In this document: positions 16,167 through 24,579 of the stretch, piece after piece
Layout of the letters: the number at the start of each line of letters is the position of its first letter
How positions within the stretch are numbered: position 1 is the stretch's first letter
DNA from: an uncultured Bacteroidales bacterium
GTDB lineage: Bacteria; Bacteroidota; Bacteroidia; Bacteroidales; UBA932
NCBI GenBank assembly: GCA_900545245.1
Contig: UQYV01000002.1
Span: 62,001 to 126,000 of the forward strand
DNA: 64,000 nt
Direction: 5' to 3'
Notes under the pieces: model-generated
The model's input: the letters and a program-made list of their open reading frames with translations, nothing else
The model's database searches: none
Told to the model about the DNA's origin: nothing
Position numbers and translations under genes: made by a program

Positions 16167-18818
16167 TCAGGCTTTGAGAGCTTTGAGTGAATGCTCTATG
16201 CTCTCTATCTTCGAAAGTGCATCAGCCTCTTTCTTCCTCTCCGCGGCAACAACGGCCTCTGGAGCATGCGAAACAAATTTCTCGTTGGAGAGCTTTCCGC
16301 GCACGGACTTAAGGAATCCCTGAAGATACTTGAGTTCGCCCTCAAGCTTTGCTATCTCCTCCGTAGCGTCAACAAGCCCGTCAAACGGAACGAACACCTT
16401 GACAGTTCCCGCCATAAATGACACGCCGGCAAGTGATTCATCGACAGTGGTGACGTGCTGTATTTCGCTGACATTAGCAAGTTTAACTACAACCGGTCCC
16501 ATTTCCTTAGAGAAGTCTCCTACAAAATATGCCTTGAGCGGCTCTCTGGGCGAGAGTCCTTTCTGCTGACGGATGTTCCTAATGCCGGCAACAACTTCTG
16601 TAGCAAGCCCAAATGCGGCGATATACTCTGCATCGCTTTCTCCGGCAACAGGGTATCTTTCAAACATAATAGTTTCATTCTCTCCGCGTTCACGCACCGC
16701 ATGCCAAAGTTCTTCGGTGATGAACGGCATAATCGGGTGTATCATCTTGAGAAGGTCCTCAAAGAACTCAAGCGTAGCCTCATAAGTCTTCGCATCGATC
16801 GGAGAACCATATGCCGGTTTCACAAGTTCAAGATACCAGGCGCAGAAATCATCCCAGAAGAACTTGTAGACAGCCATCAGTGCATCAGAAATCCTGAACT
16901 TTGCAAAATGGTCGTTTACTTCAGCCGTCACAGCATTGAGTTTGTTACCGAACCACTTGACAGCCACTTCGCAAGCATCACTTTGCTCAAGTGAAGCATC
17001 AACCGTCCATCCGGTAATGAGCCTGAAGGCGTTCCAAATCTTGTTTCCGAAATTTCGTCCCTGCTCAATCTGGGACTCATCATATAGGATATCGTTTCCT
17101 GCCGAACTGCAAAGAAGCATTCCCAAGCGCACGGCATCCGCGCCATACTTGGCGATGAGGTCGAGCGGATCCGGAGAGTTTCCCAGTGTCTTGCTCATCT
17201 TACGACCGAGTTTGTCGCGCACGATTCCGGTGAAATAGACGTTGTGGAAAGGCTCCTCCTTCATGAACTCGTCGCCGGCCATAACCATTCTGGCGACCCA
17301 GAAGAAAATGATGTCAGGTCCTGTAACAAGGTCATTTGTAGGATAATAGTAAGCAAGGTCACGGTTCGGCTGATGTTCCGGGTGTCCCGGCATTTCCGGA
17401 TCAAAGACAGAAATAGGCCAAAGCCATGATGAGAACCAGGTGTCAAGCACGTCATCGTCTTGATGGAGATCCGCTGCGGTCACGGCAGGATTCTTCTGCT
17501 GCGCAAGTTTCAAAGCCTCTTCGGCCGTGGACGCTACAACAAAGCTTCCGTCCGGAAGATAATATGCAGGAATGCGCTGCCCCCACCAAAGCTGACGTGA
17601 TATGCACCAGTCATGCGCTGTCTCCATCCAATGGCGGTAGGTATTGCGGTACTTTTCCGGTATGAGCTTTATTCTTCCGCTCTCCACGCTTTCGAGAGCG
17701 GCCTTTGCCAAATCATCCATCTTGAGAAACCACTGTTTAGAGAGTTTCGGCTCAATGACGGCGTTCGTCCGTTCTGAATATCCTATAGGAGAAGTGTAAT
17801 CGACTGTCTTCTCGAGATTTCCGGCTTCCTCAAGCATCTTGGCAATCTTCTTTCTCGCCACAAAACGATCCTCGCCAACAAGAATCTGAGCCTTTTCGTT
17901 CAGGCGGCCGTGGTCATCGATTATGTCAAGAACCGGAAGATTGTGACGCATTCCGATAGCGTAGTCGTTCACATCGTGAGCCGGAGTCACCTTGAGACAT
18001 CCGGTTCCGAAATCCATCTCGACGTATGAATCCTCAATAATAGGTATTTCCTTGTTTATCAGAGGTATAATTACCTTTTTCCCGCGAAGCCACTCATATC
18101 TCGTGTCATTCGGATTGATGCAGACAGCTGCATCGGCCATGATTGTTTCCGGACGGGTGGTCGCCACGACTATGTATTTGTCGGTCGGGTTGCCGTGTCC
18201 GTCGGAGACGAAGTATCTCATGTGATAGAACTTGCTGGCTGTGTCCTTATGGACAACTTCCTCGTCGCTGACTGCCGTGAGACCAACCGGGTCCCAGTTG
18301 ACCATGCGCACACCTCTATATATAAGTCCCTTGTTGTAGAAGTAGACGAAGGTGTTGATCACAGCCTCACTCAGATCCGGATCCATAGTGAACTTGGTCC
18401 TGTCCCAATCACATGACGCACCGAGCTTGCGCAACTGACTGAGGATGATGCCGCCATGCTTTTCCTTCCATTCCCATGCATGCTTCATGAACTCGTCGCG
18501 GGAAAGGTCCTCTTTGCTGATGCCCTCCGCCTTGAGTTTGGCCACAACCTTGCTCTCGGTTGCGATTGAAGCATGGTCGGTCCCCGGAATCCAGCAGGCG
18601 TTCTTGCCGTCCATGCGTGCCTTGCGAATCAGCACATCATTGATGGTGTTGTTGAGAACGTGCCCCATGTGAAGGATTCCCGTCACGTTAGGAGGCGGAA
18701 TGACTATAGTGTAAGGCTCCCTTTCATCCGGCTCCGAGTGAAAGAACTTGTGTTTCAGCCAGTAGGCGTACCATTTGTCTTCGGTCTGTGCCGGATCGTA
18801 CTTCGACTGCAATTCCAT
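16167..18818 (-). CDS. valS: Valine--tRNA ligase
   Basis: This 883-residue class I aminoacyl-tRNA synthetase has the HIGH motif as HMGH (50-53) within PPPNVTGILHMGH, the CP1 editing domain (about 200-340, TTRPETIMAD), the KMSKS motif as KMSKT (540-544), an anticodon-binding domain and a C-terminal coiled-coil arm (about 815-883). It charges tRNA-Val and clears mischarged Thr. Length is normal. A -7 element at 18913-18920 gives a leader of about 90 bases; I see no T-box. Confidence 0.97.
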   Translation of the reverse strand: MELQSKYDPAQTEDKWYAYWLKHKFFHSEPDEREPYTIVIPPPNVTGILHMGHVLNNTINDVLIRKARMDGKNACWIPGTDHASIATESKVVAKLKAEGISKEDLSRDEFMKHAWEWKEKHGGIILSQLRKLGASCDWDRTKFTMDPDLSEAVINTFVYFYNKGLIYRGVRMVNWDPVGLTAVSDEEVVHKDTASKFYHMRYFVSDGHGNPTDKYIVVATTRPETIMADAAVCINPNDTRYEWLRGKKVIIPLINKEIPIIEDSYVEMDFGTGCLKVTPAHDVNDYAIGMRHNLPVLDIIDDHGRLNEKAQILVGEDRFVARKKIAKMLEEAGNLEKTVDYTSPIGYSERTNAVIEPKLSKQWFLKMDDLAKAALESVESGRIKLIPEKYRNTYRHWMETAHDWCISRQLWWGQRIPAYYLPDGSFVVASTAEEALKLAQQKNPAVTAADLHQDDDVLDTWFSSWLWPISVFDPEMPGHPEHQPNRDLAYYYPTNDLVTGPDIIFFWVARMVMAGDEFMKEEPFHNVYFTGIVRDKLGRKMSKTLGNSPDPLDLIAKYGADAVRLGMLLCSSAGNDILYDESQIEQGRNFGNKIWNAFRLITGWTVDASLEQSDACEVAVKWFGNKLNAVTAEVNDHFAKFRISDALMAVYKFFWDDFCAWYLELVKPAYGSPIDAKTYEATLEFFEDLLKMIHPIMPFITEELWHAVRERGENETIMFERYPVAGESDAEYIAAFGLATEVVAGIRNIRQQKGLSPREPLKAYFVGDFSKEMGPVVVKLANVSEIQHVTTVDESLAGVSFMAGTVKVFVPFDGLVDATEEIAKLEGELKYLQGFLKSVRGKLSNEKFVSHAPEAVVAAERKKEADALSKIESIEHSLKALKA

Positions 18819-18912
18819 ATATTTCCAATATTTTAAATTTCAATTTTCACTATCATGCGCCATTTCCACAGCAATTTCCACCATCGCACGTCATTCACCG
18901 CGCATAAACGTG

Positions 18913-18920
18913 CAAAGATA
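18913..18920 (-). promoter_or_regulatory. -7 promoter element of valS
   Basis: The minus strand reads TATCTTTG, an exact TAnnTTTG. The -33 box is poor. It is divergent from the DUF3467 promoter 40 bases away. Confidence 0.5.
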
Positions 18921-18958
18921 CAATATTTTTGACTAACTTCGCGAGACAATACAATCTA

Positions 18959-18966
18959 TATCTTTG
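18959..18966 (+). promoter_or_regulatory. -7 promoter element of the DUF3467-kdsC-maf operon
   Basis: TATCTTTG lies 27 bases before the DUF3467 ATG. A TTTG at 18928-18931 is 27 bases upstream, longer than the usual spacer. Confidence 0.5.
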
Positions 18967-18992
18967 AAAACGTAACGTGCAATTCAAAAATT

Positions 18993-19316
18993 ATGGAAAA
19001 CAACGACAACAAGCTTGACATCGAAATCCCTCACGACGTCGCAAAAGGCTCATACTCGAACCTTGCCATCATCACTCACTCCCACAGCGAATTCATCCTT
19101 GACTTCGCGACCATGCTTCCGGGCCTGCCGAAAGCGAGCGTGAGCAACCGCCTGATTATGACACCGGAACATGCAAAGAGGCTTCTGATGGCACTGCAGG
19201 ACAACATTCAGAAATACGAGTCCCAGTTCGGGACGATTTCATTCGGAAGAAACGGAGGTGACACATTCCCTATGGGAGGATTTGGAAACGGTTTCGGAAA
19301 CGGTGCCAAAAGCTGA
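18993..19316 (+). CDS. DUF3467 family protein
   Basis: The 107-residue protein is a conserved small protein found widely in Bacteroidota. The core includes GSYSNLAIITHSHSEFILDFATMLPG, then PKASVSNRLIMTPEHAKRLLMALQDNI, and a Gly/Phe-rich tail (GGFGNGFGNG). Its biochemical function is not known. Its TGA stop overlaps the ATG of kdsC by one base (TGATG), so the two are translationally coupled. Confidence 0.85.
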   Translation: MENNDNKLDIEIPHDVAKGSYSNLAIITHSHSEFILDFATMLPGLPKASVSNRLIMTPEHAKRLLMALQDNIQKYESQFGTISFGRNGGDTFPMGGFGNGFGNGAKS

Positions 19317-19900
19317 TGGAGATGGTAAAAATTACAAACTCACAGCTCAAGGAGCTTGAAATTCCCGAAAAAGTCTACGAGAAGATTCTGAGAATCAAGG
19401 CTTTCACATTTGATATCGATGGAGTGATGACCGGCGGAAGCATCTTTGTCGCAGAAAGCGGAGACTTCCTGCGTACCTACAGCGCGAAGGATGGTTTCGG
19501 CCTCAGAATGGCGTCTATGGGTGGCTATAGGCTCGGTATCATAACAGGAGCACACTCGGATACAGTCGAAAAACGCTTCCGGTTCTTCGGCTTCGGCGGT
19601 ACGGACATCTATCTTGCCTCAAAGGACAAGATTGCTGATTTCAACAAATTCTGCACAAAATACGCCCTGAAACCGGAGGAGGTCCTCTACTGCGGAGATG
19701 ACGTTCCGGATGCGCCTGTTCTCGCGGCCTGCGGATTGGGCATCTGCCCCGCCGATGCCATGGAAGAAGCGAAACTCTGTGCTGACTATGTGTCGATTTT
19801 TCCGGCAGGAGCTCGTTTCGTCCGTGAAATCATAGAAATTGTGATGCGCGCACAGGGAACATGGAACTTCGATGTTTCCAAATATGAGAAAAGTTACTGA
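19316..19900 (+). CDS. kdsC: 3-deoxy-D-manno-octulosonate-8-phosphate phosphatase family (KdsC-like HAD)
   Basis: The 194-residue protein is a C0-type HAD phosphatase: FTFDIDGVMTGG near residue 35 holds the nucleophile DxD, IITG carries motif II, a Lys follows (ASKDKI), and YCGDDVPDAPVL is motif IV with the Mg-binding acids. KdsC removes phosphate from KDO-8-P in lipid A inner-core synthesis. No kdsA/kdsB is in the window, so the substrate is inferred from family resemblance. A second ATG two codons in (MVKITNS) is an alternative start. Confidence 0.85.
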   Translation: MEMVKITNSQLKELEIPEKVYEKILRIKAFTFDIDGVMTGGSIFVAESGDFLRTYSAKDGFGLRMASMGGYRLGIITGAHSDTVEKRFRFFGFGGTDIYLASKDKIADFNKFCTKYALKPEEVLYCGDDVPDAPVLAACGLGICPADAMEEAKLCADYVSIFPAGARFVREIIEIVMRAQGTWNFDVSKYEKSY

Positions 19901-19906
19901 GTAACA

Positions 19907-20479
19907 ATGACTGCAAGGCATATAATTCTCGCCAGCGCCTCTCCCAGGAGGCGTGAGCTGCTTGCCGGTCTCGGTCTTGAGTTCGAGGTCGACACACGCA
20001 ATTGTTTTGAGGAAAAATACAGTCCGGACACGCCTCATAGGGACATCCCTCTTATTCTTTCCAAAGGGAAATCCCACGGATTCCACCGTCCGCTCTCAGA
20101 AAACGAAGTCCTCATAACAGCCGATACACTTGTGCTTTGTGGGGAAGAGATTATGGGAAAACCTCATTCCGAAGAGGAAGCACGCCAAATGCTGAAACAT
20201 CTGTCCGGTCGAGAACACGAGGTGATTACAGGAGTTACCATCCGTGACGCCTTTCGCGAAAAATCGTTCGCAGACAGATGTCTCGTGCGTTTTGCCCCTC
20301 TCAGCGAAGAAGACATCGACTTTTACATCAAAAACTTCAAACCCTTTGACAAAGCCGGAGCCTATGGCATCCAGGAATGGATAGGATATGCGGCAATCAG
20401 CGGCATAACAGGGTCATTCTTCACAGTTGTAGGCCTTCCGACACAACTTCTCTACTATGAATTGAAGTCTTTTTTGTAA
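19907..20479 (+). CDS. maf: Maf-like nucleoside triphosphate pyrophosphatase
   Basis: The 190-residue enzyme has LASASPRRRELLAGLGLEFEV at the N-terminus and ITADTLVLCGEEIMGKPHSEEEA, with the catalytic Asp, plus FKPFDKAGAYGIQEWIG and GSFFTVVGLP. Maf proteins hydrolyse dTTP, UTP or modified nucleotides to the monophosphate, keeping them out of nucleic acids. The gene starts 6 bases after kdsC and ends the three-gene operon; T-rich DNA follows before the next promoter. Confidence 0.93.
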   Translation: MTARHIILASASPRRRELLAGLGLEFEVDTRNCFEEKYSPDTPHRDIPLILSKGKSHGFHRPLSENEVLITADTLVLCGEEIMGKPHSEEEARQMLKHLSGREHEVITGVTIRDAFREKSFADRCLVRFAPLSEEDIDFYIKNFKPFDKAGAYGIQEWIGYAAISGITGSFFTVVGLPTQLLYYELKSFL

Positions 20480-20516
20480 AAATTTGTCTTTTTTTTGCAT
20501 TTTTTTGCGGAAAAAA

Positions 20517-20547
20517 TTTGCAGAATCAAAAAATAGTCGTACCTTTG
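20517..20547 (+). promoter_or_regulatory. Strong promoter driving a putative small RNA
   Basis: TTTG (20517-20520), 19-base spacer, TACCTTTG (20540-20547): a full consensus. No open frame with a credible start lies downstream before the terminator at 20634-20670. Confidence 0.8.
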
Positions 20548-20610
20548 CAAACGAGTTAAGGGAAGACGATTCTGTATTCTAAAATTAACTCATTGGTTAT
20601 TAGTTTTAGT

Positions 20611-20631
20611 GTTATTAATTATGTGGTTAGT
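20611..20631 (+). repeat. 20-base string shared with the queA-HTH intergenic region (second copy)
   Basis: GTTATTAATTATGTGGTTAG plus T; see the first copy at 7423-7442, which lacks one A. Here it sits just before the terminator stem of the putative small RNA. Confidence 0.4.
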
Positions 20632-20633
20632 AT

Positions 20634-20670
20634 GAGGTGTCCTCGCGGGAGCGACGACAGCTCATTTTTT
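20634..20670 (+). terminator. Intrinsic terminator of the putative small RNA
   Basis: The 5' arm GAGGTGTCCTCGC (20634-20646) pairs with GCGACGACAGCTC (20651-20663), 11 of 13 positions, around GGGA, followed by A and six T (20665-20670). Confidence 0.85.
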
Positions 20671-20704
20671 ATTTATATGAGTTTCACATTATTGATATAA
20701 ACTA

Positions 20705-20739
20705 CGGGTGCCTGAAGAAGCGAAATCTTCAGGCACCCG
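20705..20739 (-). terminator. Hairpin downstream of hppA
   Basis: A perfect 14-base stem (20705-20718 with 20726-20739) and 7-base loop lies 23 bases after the hppA stop. The tract after it on the minus strand is GTAGTTTATAT, only moderately T-rich, so it may end transcription or protect the hppA mRNA 3' end. Confidence 0.65.
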
Positions 20740-20761
20740 AATTCTATTGTGATTCTAAATC

Positions 20762-22954
20762 TTAGTGAATCAAGACTGTGAGTCCGGCCATAACGATTGA
20801 AACCATACTCATAAGCTTGATAAGAATATTGAGTGACGGTCCGGATGTGTCTTTGAATGGGTCACCAACCGTGTCGCCTGTCACTGTCGCACGGTGAGCC
20901 TCAGAATTCTTGCCGCCGAGATTACCCTCTTCAACATATTTTTTCGCATTGTCCCAGGCTCCACCGGAGTTGGCCATAAACACAGCCAAGACAAAACCGC
21001 TGCCGAGACCGCCGACAAGAAGCCCCATAACACCGGCTACTCCAAGAACGAGACCTACGACTACAGGAACAATGATGGCAATCAAAGCCGGCAGAAGCAT
21101 TTCGTGCTGAGCACCTTTAGTGGAAATCTCCACACAACGTGCATAGTCCGGCCTTGCCTCTCCTGTGAGAATACCCTTGATTTCGCGGAACTGTCTGCGA
21201 ACCTCTGTCACCATACTCTGGGCAGCCCTTCCGACAGCATTCATTGTAAGTCCGCAGAAAAGGAAGGACATCATCGCACCAATGAAAACGCCCACGAGAA
21301 CCACAGGATTCATAAGATCCACATTATAGAATGCCATAATGTCAGGAATTGTCGCGCTTGAGGCATCAATCCATTCTCCAGTGACGGACATAACCTGTTT
21401 TCCGATGTGTCCGAGACCGATTTTGATTTCTTCTATGTAGGAAGCAAGGAGTGCAAGACCCGTGAGGGCTGCGGAACCGATTGCGAAACCCTTACCTGTT
21501 GCCGCAGTGGTGTTTCCAAGAGCGTCAAGCACATCCGTACGCTGACGGACTTCCGGATCGAGTTCACTCATCTGAGCGTTACCTCCCGCGTTGTCGGCAA
21601 TCGGGCCGTAAGCGTCGGTGGCGAGGGTTATGCCAAGAGTCGAAAGCATTCCGACTGCTGCGATACCAATGCCGTAGAGACCGAGGCTGAGGCTCTGGGC
21701 AGAGAAAGAAAAGTCAAAACCGTTGGCGCAGAAGTATGAAAGAAGAATTGCGACTGCGATTGTAATTACCGGAATTGCAGTTGAAAGCATTCCCAGACCG
21801 ACTCCGGAGATGACAACCGTGGCAGGACCGGTCTGGGCGCTCTCGGCAAGTTTCTGTGTAGGACGGTATGAATGTGAGGTGTAGTACTCCGTTGCCTGTC
21901 CGATGATTACTCCGGCGAGAAGACCGACCACTACTGAAAGTGAAATCTGCCACCAATTATCCATACCCAGGAGCCACATAATCCCGAAGGTCGCCACTGC
22001 AATAAGAACGGAGCTGAGATTTGTTCCGATACCCAAAGACTTGAGAAGCTGCTTCATACCCGCCCCCTCTTTGGTTCTGACAGTGTAAATACCTATAATA
22101 GAAAGAATCACGCCGACTGCGGCAATGAGCATAGGAGCCACAATCGCCTTCAATTGAAACTCTGTTCCGCTCATATAGAATGCAGATGCTCCGAGCGCAC
22201 TGGTTGCGAGGATAGAACCACAGTAGGATTCATAAAGGTCAGCACCCATTCCGGCAACATCACCCACATTGTCACCCACATTGTCAGCGATAGTTGCGGG
22301 GTTGCGAGGATCGTCCTCAGGAATTCCGGCTTCGACTTTTCCCACAAGGTCAGCTCCCACATCGGCAGCCTTTGTGTAAATACCGCCACCGACACGCGCA
22401 AAAAGTGCCTGTGTGGATGCACCCATTCCGAAAGTAAGCATTGTCGTTGTAATGATGACGAGGTTATGAGGATCGTCAGTCGGATAAAATGCCGAAAGAA
22501 TGAGCCACCACAATGCGATGTCGAGAAGACCGAGACCAACAACCGTGAGTCCCATCACGGCTCCCGAACGGAATGCCACCTTAAGACCGCTGTTGAGCGA
22601 ACGCATAGCCGCATTTGCTGTCCTCGCAGAAGCATAGGTCGCTGTTTTCATTCCCACAAACCCCGCAAGACCGGAGAAGAATCCACCGGTGAGGAATGCA
22701 AACGGAACCCAAGGGTTCTGGACGTGAAAAACATAGGCCAGAACCGCAAAAAAAACAGCAAGCACAATGAAGACAATAGTCACAACCTTGTACTGCTGTT
22801 TTAGATAGGCCATAGCCCCTTCCCTTACGAACCGCGCGATTTCCTGCATCGTCACGTTTCCCTCACTTTCTTTCATCATCTGTCGGAAAAACAACCAGGC
22901 GAACAGAAGTGCAATCACTGCCGCCACCGGTACGAAATAGAAAAGAAATGTCAT
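20762..22954 (-). CDS. hppA: Membrane-bound ion-pumping pyrophosphatase, K+-dependent type
   Basis: The 730-residue protein has about 16 membrane helices and couples PPi hydrolysis to H+ or Na+ export. PPi-binding residues lie in DVGADLVGKVE (198-208) and DDPRNPATIADNVGDNVGDVAG (214-235). GNTTAATGKG (480-489) has Ala where K+-independent enzymes have Lys, so this is the K+-dependent class. Some Bacteroides enzymes of this class pump both Na+ and H+; the ion here cannot be set by eye. It recovers energy from PPi made in biosynthesis. Confidence 0.95.
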   Translation of the reverse strand: MTFLFYFVPVAAVIALLFAWLFFRQMMKESEGNVTMQEIARFVREGAMAYLKQQYKVVTIVFIVLAVFFAVLAYVFHVQNPWVPFAFLTGGFFSGLAGFVGMKTATYASARTANAAMRSLNSGLKVAFRSGAVMGLTVVGLGLLDIALWWLILSAFYPTDDPHNLVIITTTMLTFGMGASTQALFARVGGGIYTKAADVGADLVGKVEAGIPEDDPRNPATIADNVGDNVGDVAGMGADLYESYCGSILATSALGASAFYMSGTEFQLKAIVAPMLIAAVGVILSIIGIYTVRTKEGAGMKQLLKSLGIGTNLSSVLIAVATFGIMWLLGMDNWWQISLSVVVGLLAGVIIGQATEYYTSHSYRPTQKLAESAQTGPATVVISGVGLGMLSTAIPVITIAVAILLSYFCANGFDFSFSAQSLSLGLYGIGIAAVGMLSTLGITLATDAYGPIADNAGGNAQMSELDPEVRQRTDVLDALGNTTAATGKGFAIGSAALTGLALLASYIEEIKIGLGHIGKQVMSVTGEWIDASSATIPDIMAFYNVDLMNPVVLVGVFIGAMMSFLFCGLTMNAVGRAAQSMVTEVRRQFREIKGILTGEARPDYARCVEISTKGAQHEMLLPALIAIIVPVVVGLVLGVAGVMGLLVGGLGSGFVLAVFMANSGGAWDNAKKYVEEGNLGGKNSEAHRATVTGDTVGDPFKDTSGPSLNILIKLMSMVSIVMAGLTVLIH

Positions 22955-23008
22955 AGTTTTGTGTTTGTAGTAGTTAAAAAAAGTTTCGTACTATTGTTGA
23001 AAGGTCAC

Positions 23009-23016
23009 AAACATAC
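23009..23016 (-). promoter_or_regulatory. Probable -7 promoter element of hppA
   Basis: The minus strand reads TATGTTTG (TAnnTTTG) 55 bases before the hppA ATG. The -33 box is not clear. Confidence 0.45.
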
Positions 23017-23093
23017 ACAAAAAATACGAAAAACCGCACATTCTTAAAATATTTGCAACAAATAAAACCACGTGTAATGTCTCCAAACAATCG

Positions 23094-23125
23094 TAAAAAG
23101 AAAGAGCTCGCTTGCGCGAACTCTT
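23094..23125 (-). terminator. Intrinsic terminator of tRNA-Cys
   Basis: On the minus strand AAGAG-T-TCGC pairs with GCGA-G-CTCTT around GCAA, then a T-rich tract that includes TTTTT. It begins 5 bases after the encoded CCA. Confidence 0.8.
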
Positions 23126-23129
23126 CTTT

Positions 23130-23203
23130 TGGAGGTGCCAAGCAGATTCGAACTGCTGTAGCAGGTTTTGCAGACCTGTGCCTAGCCCCTCGGCCATAGC
23201 ACC
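23130..23203 (-). tRNA. tRNA-Cys (anticodon GCA)
   Basis: Read on the minus strand, the sequence folds as a full cloverleaf: acceptor GGTGCTA/TGGCACC, D-arm GCC...GGC, anticodon stem CAGGT/ACCTG around CTGCAAA, T-arm AGCAG/CTGCT around TTCGAAT. The discriminator is U73, the main Cys identity base, and CCA is encoded (23130-23132). It has its own promoter and terminator, so it is a single-tRNA transcript. Confidence 0.97.
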
Positions 23204-23221
23204 ATATTTCCTTTGGGAATG

Positions 23222-23252
23222 CAAAGTTAGGAAAATTTTTCCTTTGTGCAAA
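23222..23252 (-). promoter_or_regulatory. Promoter of tRNA-Cys
   Basis: Minus strand TTTG (23249-23252), 19-base spacer, TAACTTTG (23222-23229): full consensus, ending about 18 bases before the mature tRNA 5' end. Confidence 0.8.
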
Positions 23253-23310
23253 CTTTTCTGTGTGTTTGCGTTGAAAATTGTTTCAGCAACCGCAGTTCCT
23301 GATACCTGGT

Positions 23311-24570
23311 TTACTCTACATACAGCAGCAGTCCCTTCAAATACTCCCCTTCCGGGTGGTAGATGTTAACGGCGTGGTCGGCCGGTTGGTTGAGACGGTC
23401 GAGGATGCGGACACTCCTTCCGGTCTGGGCGGCAGCGGAGAACACGGCAAGTGCAAAGGCTTCCTTGTCAACGACTTGGGAACAACTGTAAGTAAAGACG
23501 AGTCCTCCAGGCGCAACCTTTGAAATGGCAGCCGCATTGAGTCTCTGGTAGGCCCGCAGAGCATTATCTCTGGCCCCACGGTGCTTTGCAAATGCAGGAG
23601 GGTCAACGATGATAAGATCGTATTTTCCTTCCGGAATGTTTTTCACATAATCAATGGCATCGCAGCAAAGTCCTTGATGTTGAGCAGTTTCTGAACCGGT
23701 AGTAAAACTGTTCAGCGACACATTTTTTTCAACCAGTTCCATGGCACGTGCAGAACTATCGACAGAATCGACGTGAACTGCGCCTCCGGCCAGAGCATAC
23801 ACGGAAAAGCCTCCTGTGTAGCAGAATAGATTGAGAACGCGGCGACCGGCAGCATAGCGCTCCACAAGCGCACGGTTTTCTCGCTGATCAAGAAAAAATC
23901 CTGTTTTTTGTCCTTCTGTCCAGTTCACTATAAATTTGTGCCCATTTTCAAGAACAATCTGCTCGTCGTCACTGAATCCGTCTTTTCTATACATATATCC
24001 GTCGACCAAATCGAGCCCCGCCTTAAAAGGCGCTGTGCCAGAACTTTTGTCGTAAACCGCCTTCAGAGCGTCACCATAAATAGACTGAAGCGCAAGACAA
24101 ATCTGTTTTCTTGCTCGAAACATTCCAACGGAATGGGCCTGTATCACGCATACACCATTATAGTAGTCAATAACAAGCCCTGGAAGGCTGTCTCCTTCCC
24201 CATGAACCAGACGATAACAGTTTGTTCTGCCTACAACCGATGCCTTCGAATCCGATATACAGCGTTCAGGAGCAAATCCGGCAGGTGGCTCAGCAAGAGA
24301 TGCCGCAATGCGCACAGCTAGCGCCCTGGAAATCATCGTCTCCCAAAAGTCCGGTGCAAGAACATCCGAGTCAAAGCTGAGAATCCGGACTGCTATTGAG
24401 CCTATCTGGTAGTGACCACACGCAAGAAAAGTCCCATCCGCGGCATAAACCGACACGAGGTCACCTTCCGCAGGAGTGCCTTGAATCTGTGCTATTGAAC
24501 CGGAAAACACCCACGGGTGAAAGCGACGCACCGACTCATCCCGGCCTTTGCGAAGTATTACCTTTACCAT
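23311..24570 (-). CDS. rlmI: Class I SAM-dependent rRNA (cytosine-C5) methyltransferase, RlmI family
   Basis: The 419-residue protein has an N-terminal PUA-like RNA-binding part (ILRKGRDESVRRFHPWVFSGSI through about 75), the RlmI middle region, and a Rossmann domain: VLNLFCYTGGFSVYALAGGA, VDSVDSSARAMELVEKN, and LIIVDPPAFAKHRGARDNA with YSCSQ. In E. coli RlmI makes m5C1962 of 23S rRNA. It is the last gene of a four-gene minus-strand run starting with pssA; gap to the exonuclease gene is 9 bases. Confidence 0.9.
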   Translation of the reverse strand: MVKVILRKGRDESVRRFHPWVFSGSIAQIQGTPAEGDLVSVYAADGTFLACGHYQIGSIAVRILSFDSDVLAPDFWETMISRALAVRIAASLAEPPAGFAPERCISDSKASVVGRTNCYRLVHGEGDSLPGLVIDYYNGVCVIQAHSVGMFRARKQICLALQSIYGDALKAVYDKSSGTAPFKAGLDLVDGYMYRKDGFSDDEQIVLENGHKFIVNWTEGQKTGFFLDQRENRALVERYAAGRRVLNLFCYTGGFSVYALAGGAVHVDSVDSSARAMELVEKNVSLNSFTTGSETAQHQGLCCDAIDYVKNIPEGKYDLIIVDPPAFAKHRGARDNALRAYQRLNAAAISKVAPGGLVFTYSCSQVVDKEAFALAVFSAAAQTGRSVRILDRLNQPADHAVNIYHPEGEYLKGLLLYVE

Positions 24571-24579
24571 AATATATAC

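Larger units (their letters stand above)
20553..20670 (+). ncRNA. Putative small RNA, about 118 nt, unknown family
   Basis: A consensus promoter ends at 20547 and an intrinsic terminator ends at 20670, with no gene between. The predicted transcript begins with GAGTTAA (20553-20559), which pairs with TTAACTC (20585-20591) to form a 5' stem with a large loop. An unpaired AU-rich stretch follows, then the terminator hairpin. The AU-rich stretch includes the string that recurs at 7423-7442. A 22-codon frame from 20632 (MRCPRGSDDS...) exists but lies in the terminator stem and lacks a ribosome site. I cannot assign it to 6S, SRP RNA or another known family by eye. Confidence 0.6.

Noticed and set aside
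20632..20700. 22-codon frame from ATG 20632 as a peptide gene
   Set aside because: It lies in the terminator hairpin and T-tract and has no ribosome site; a small RNA explains the region better.
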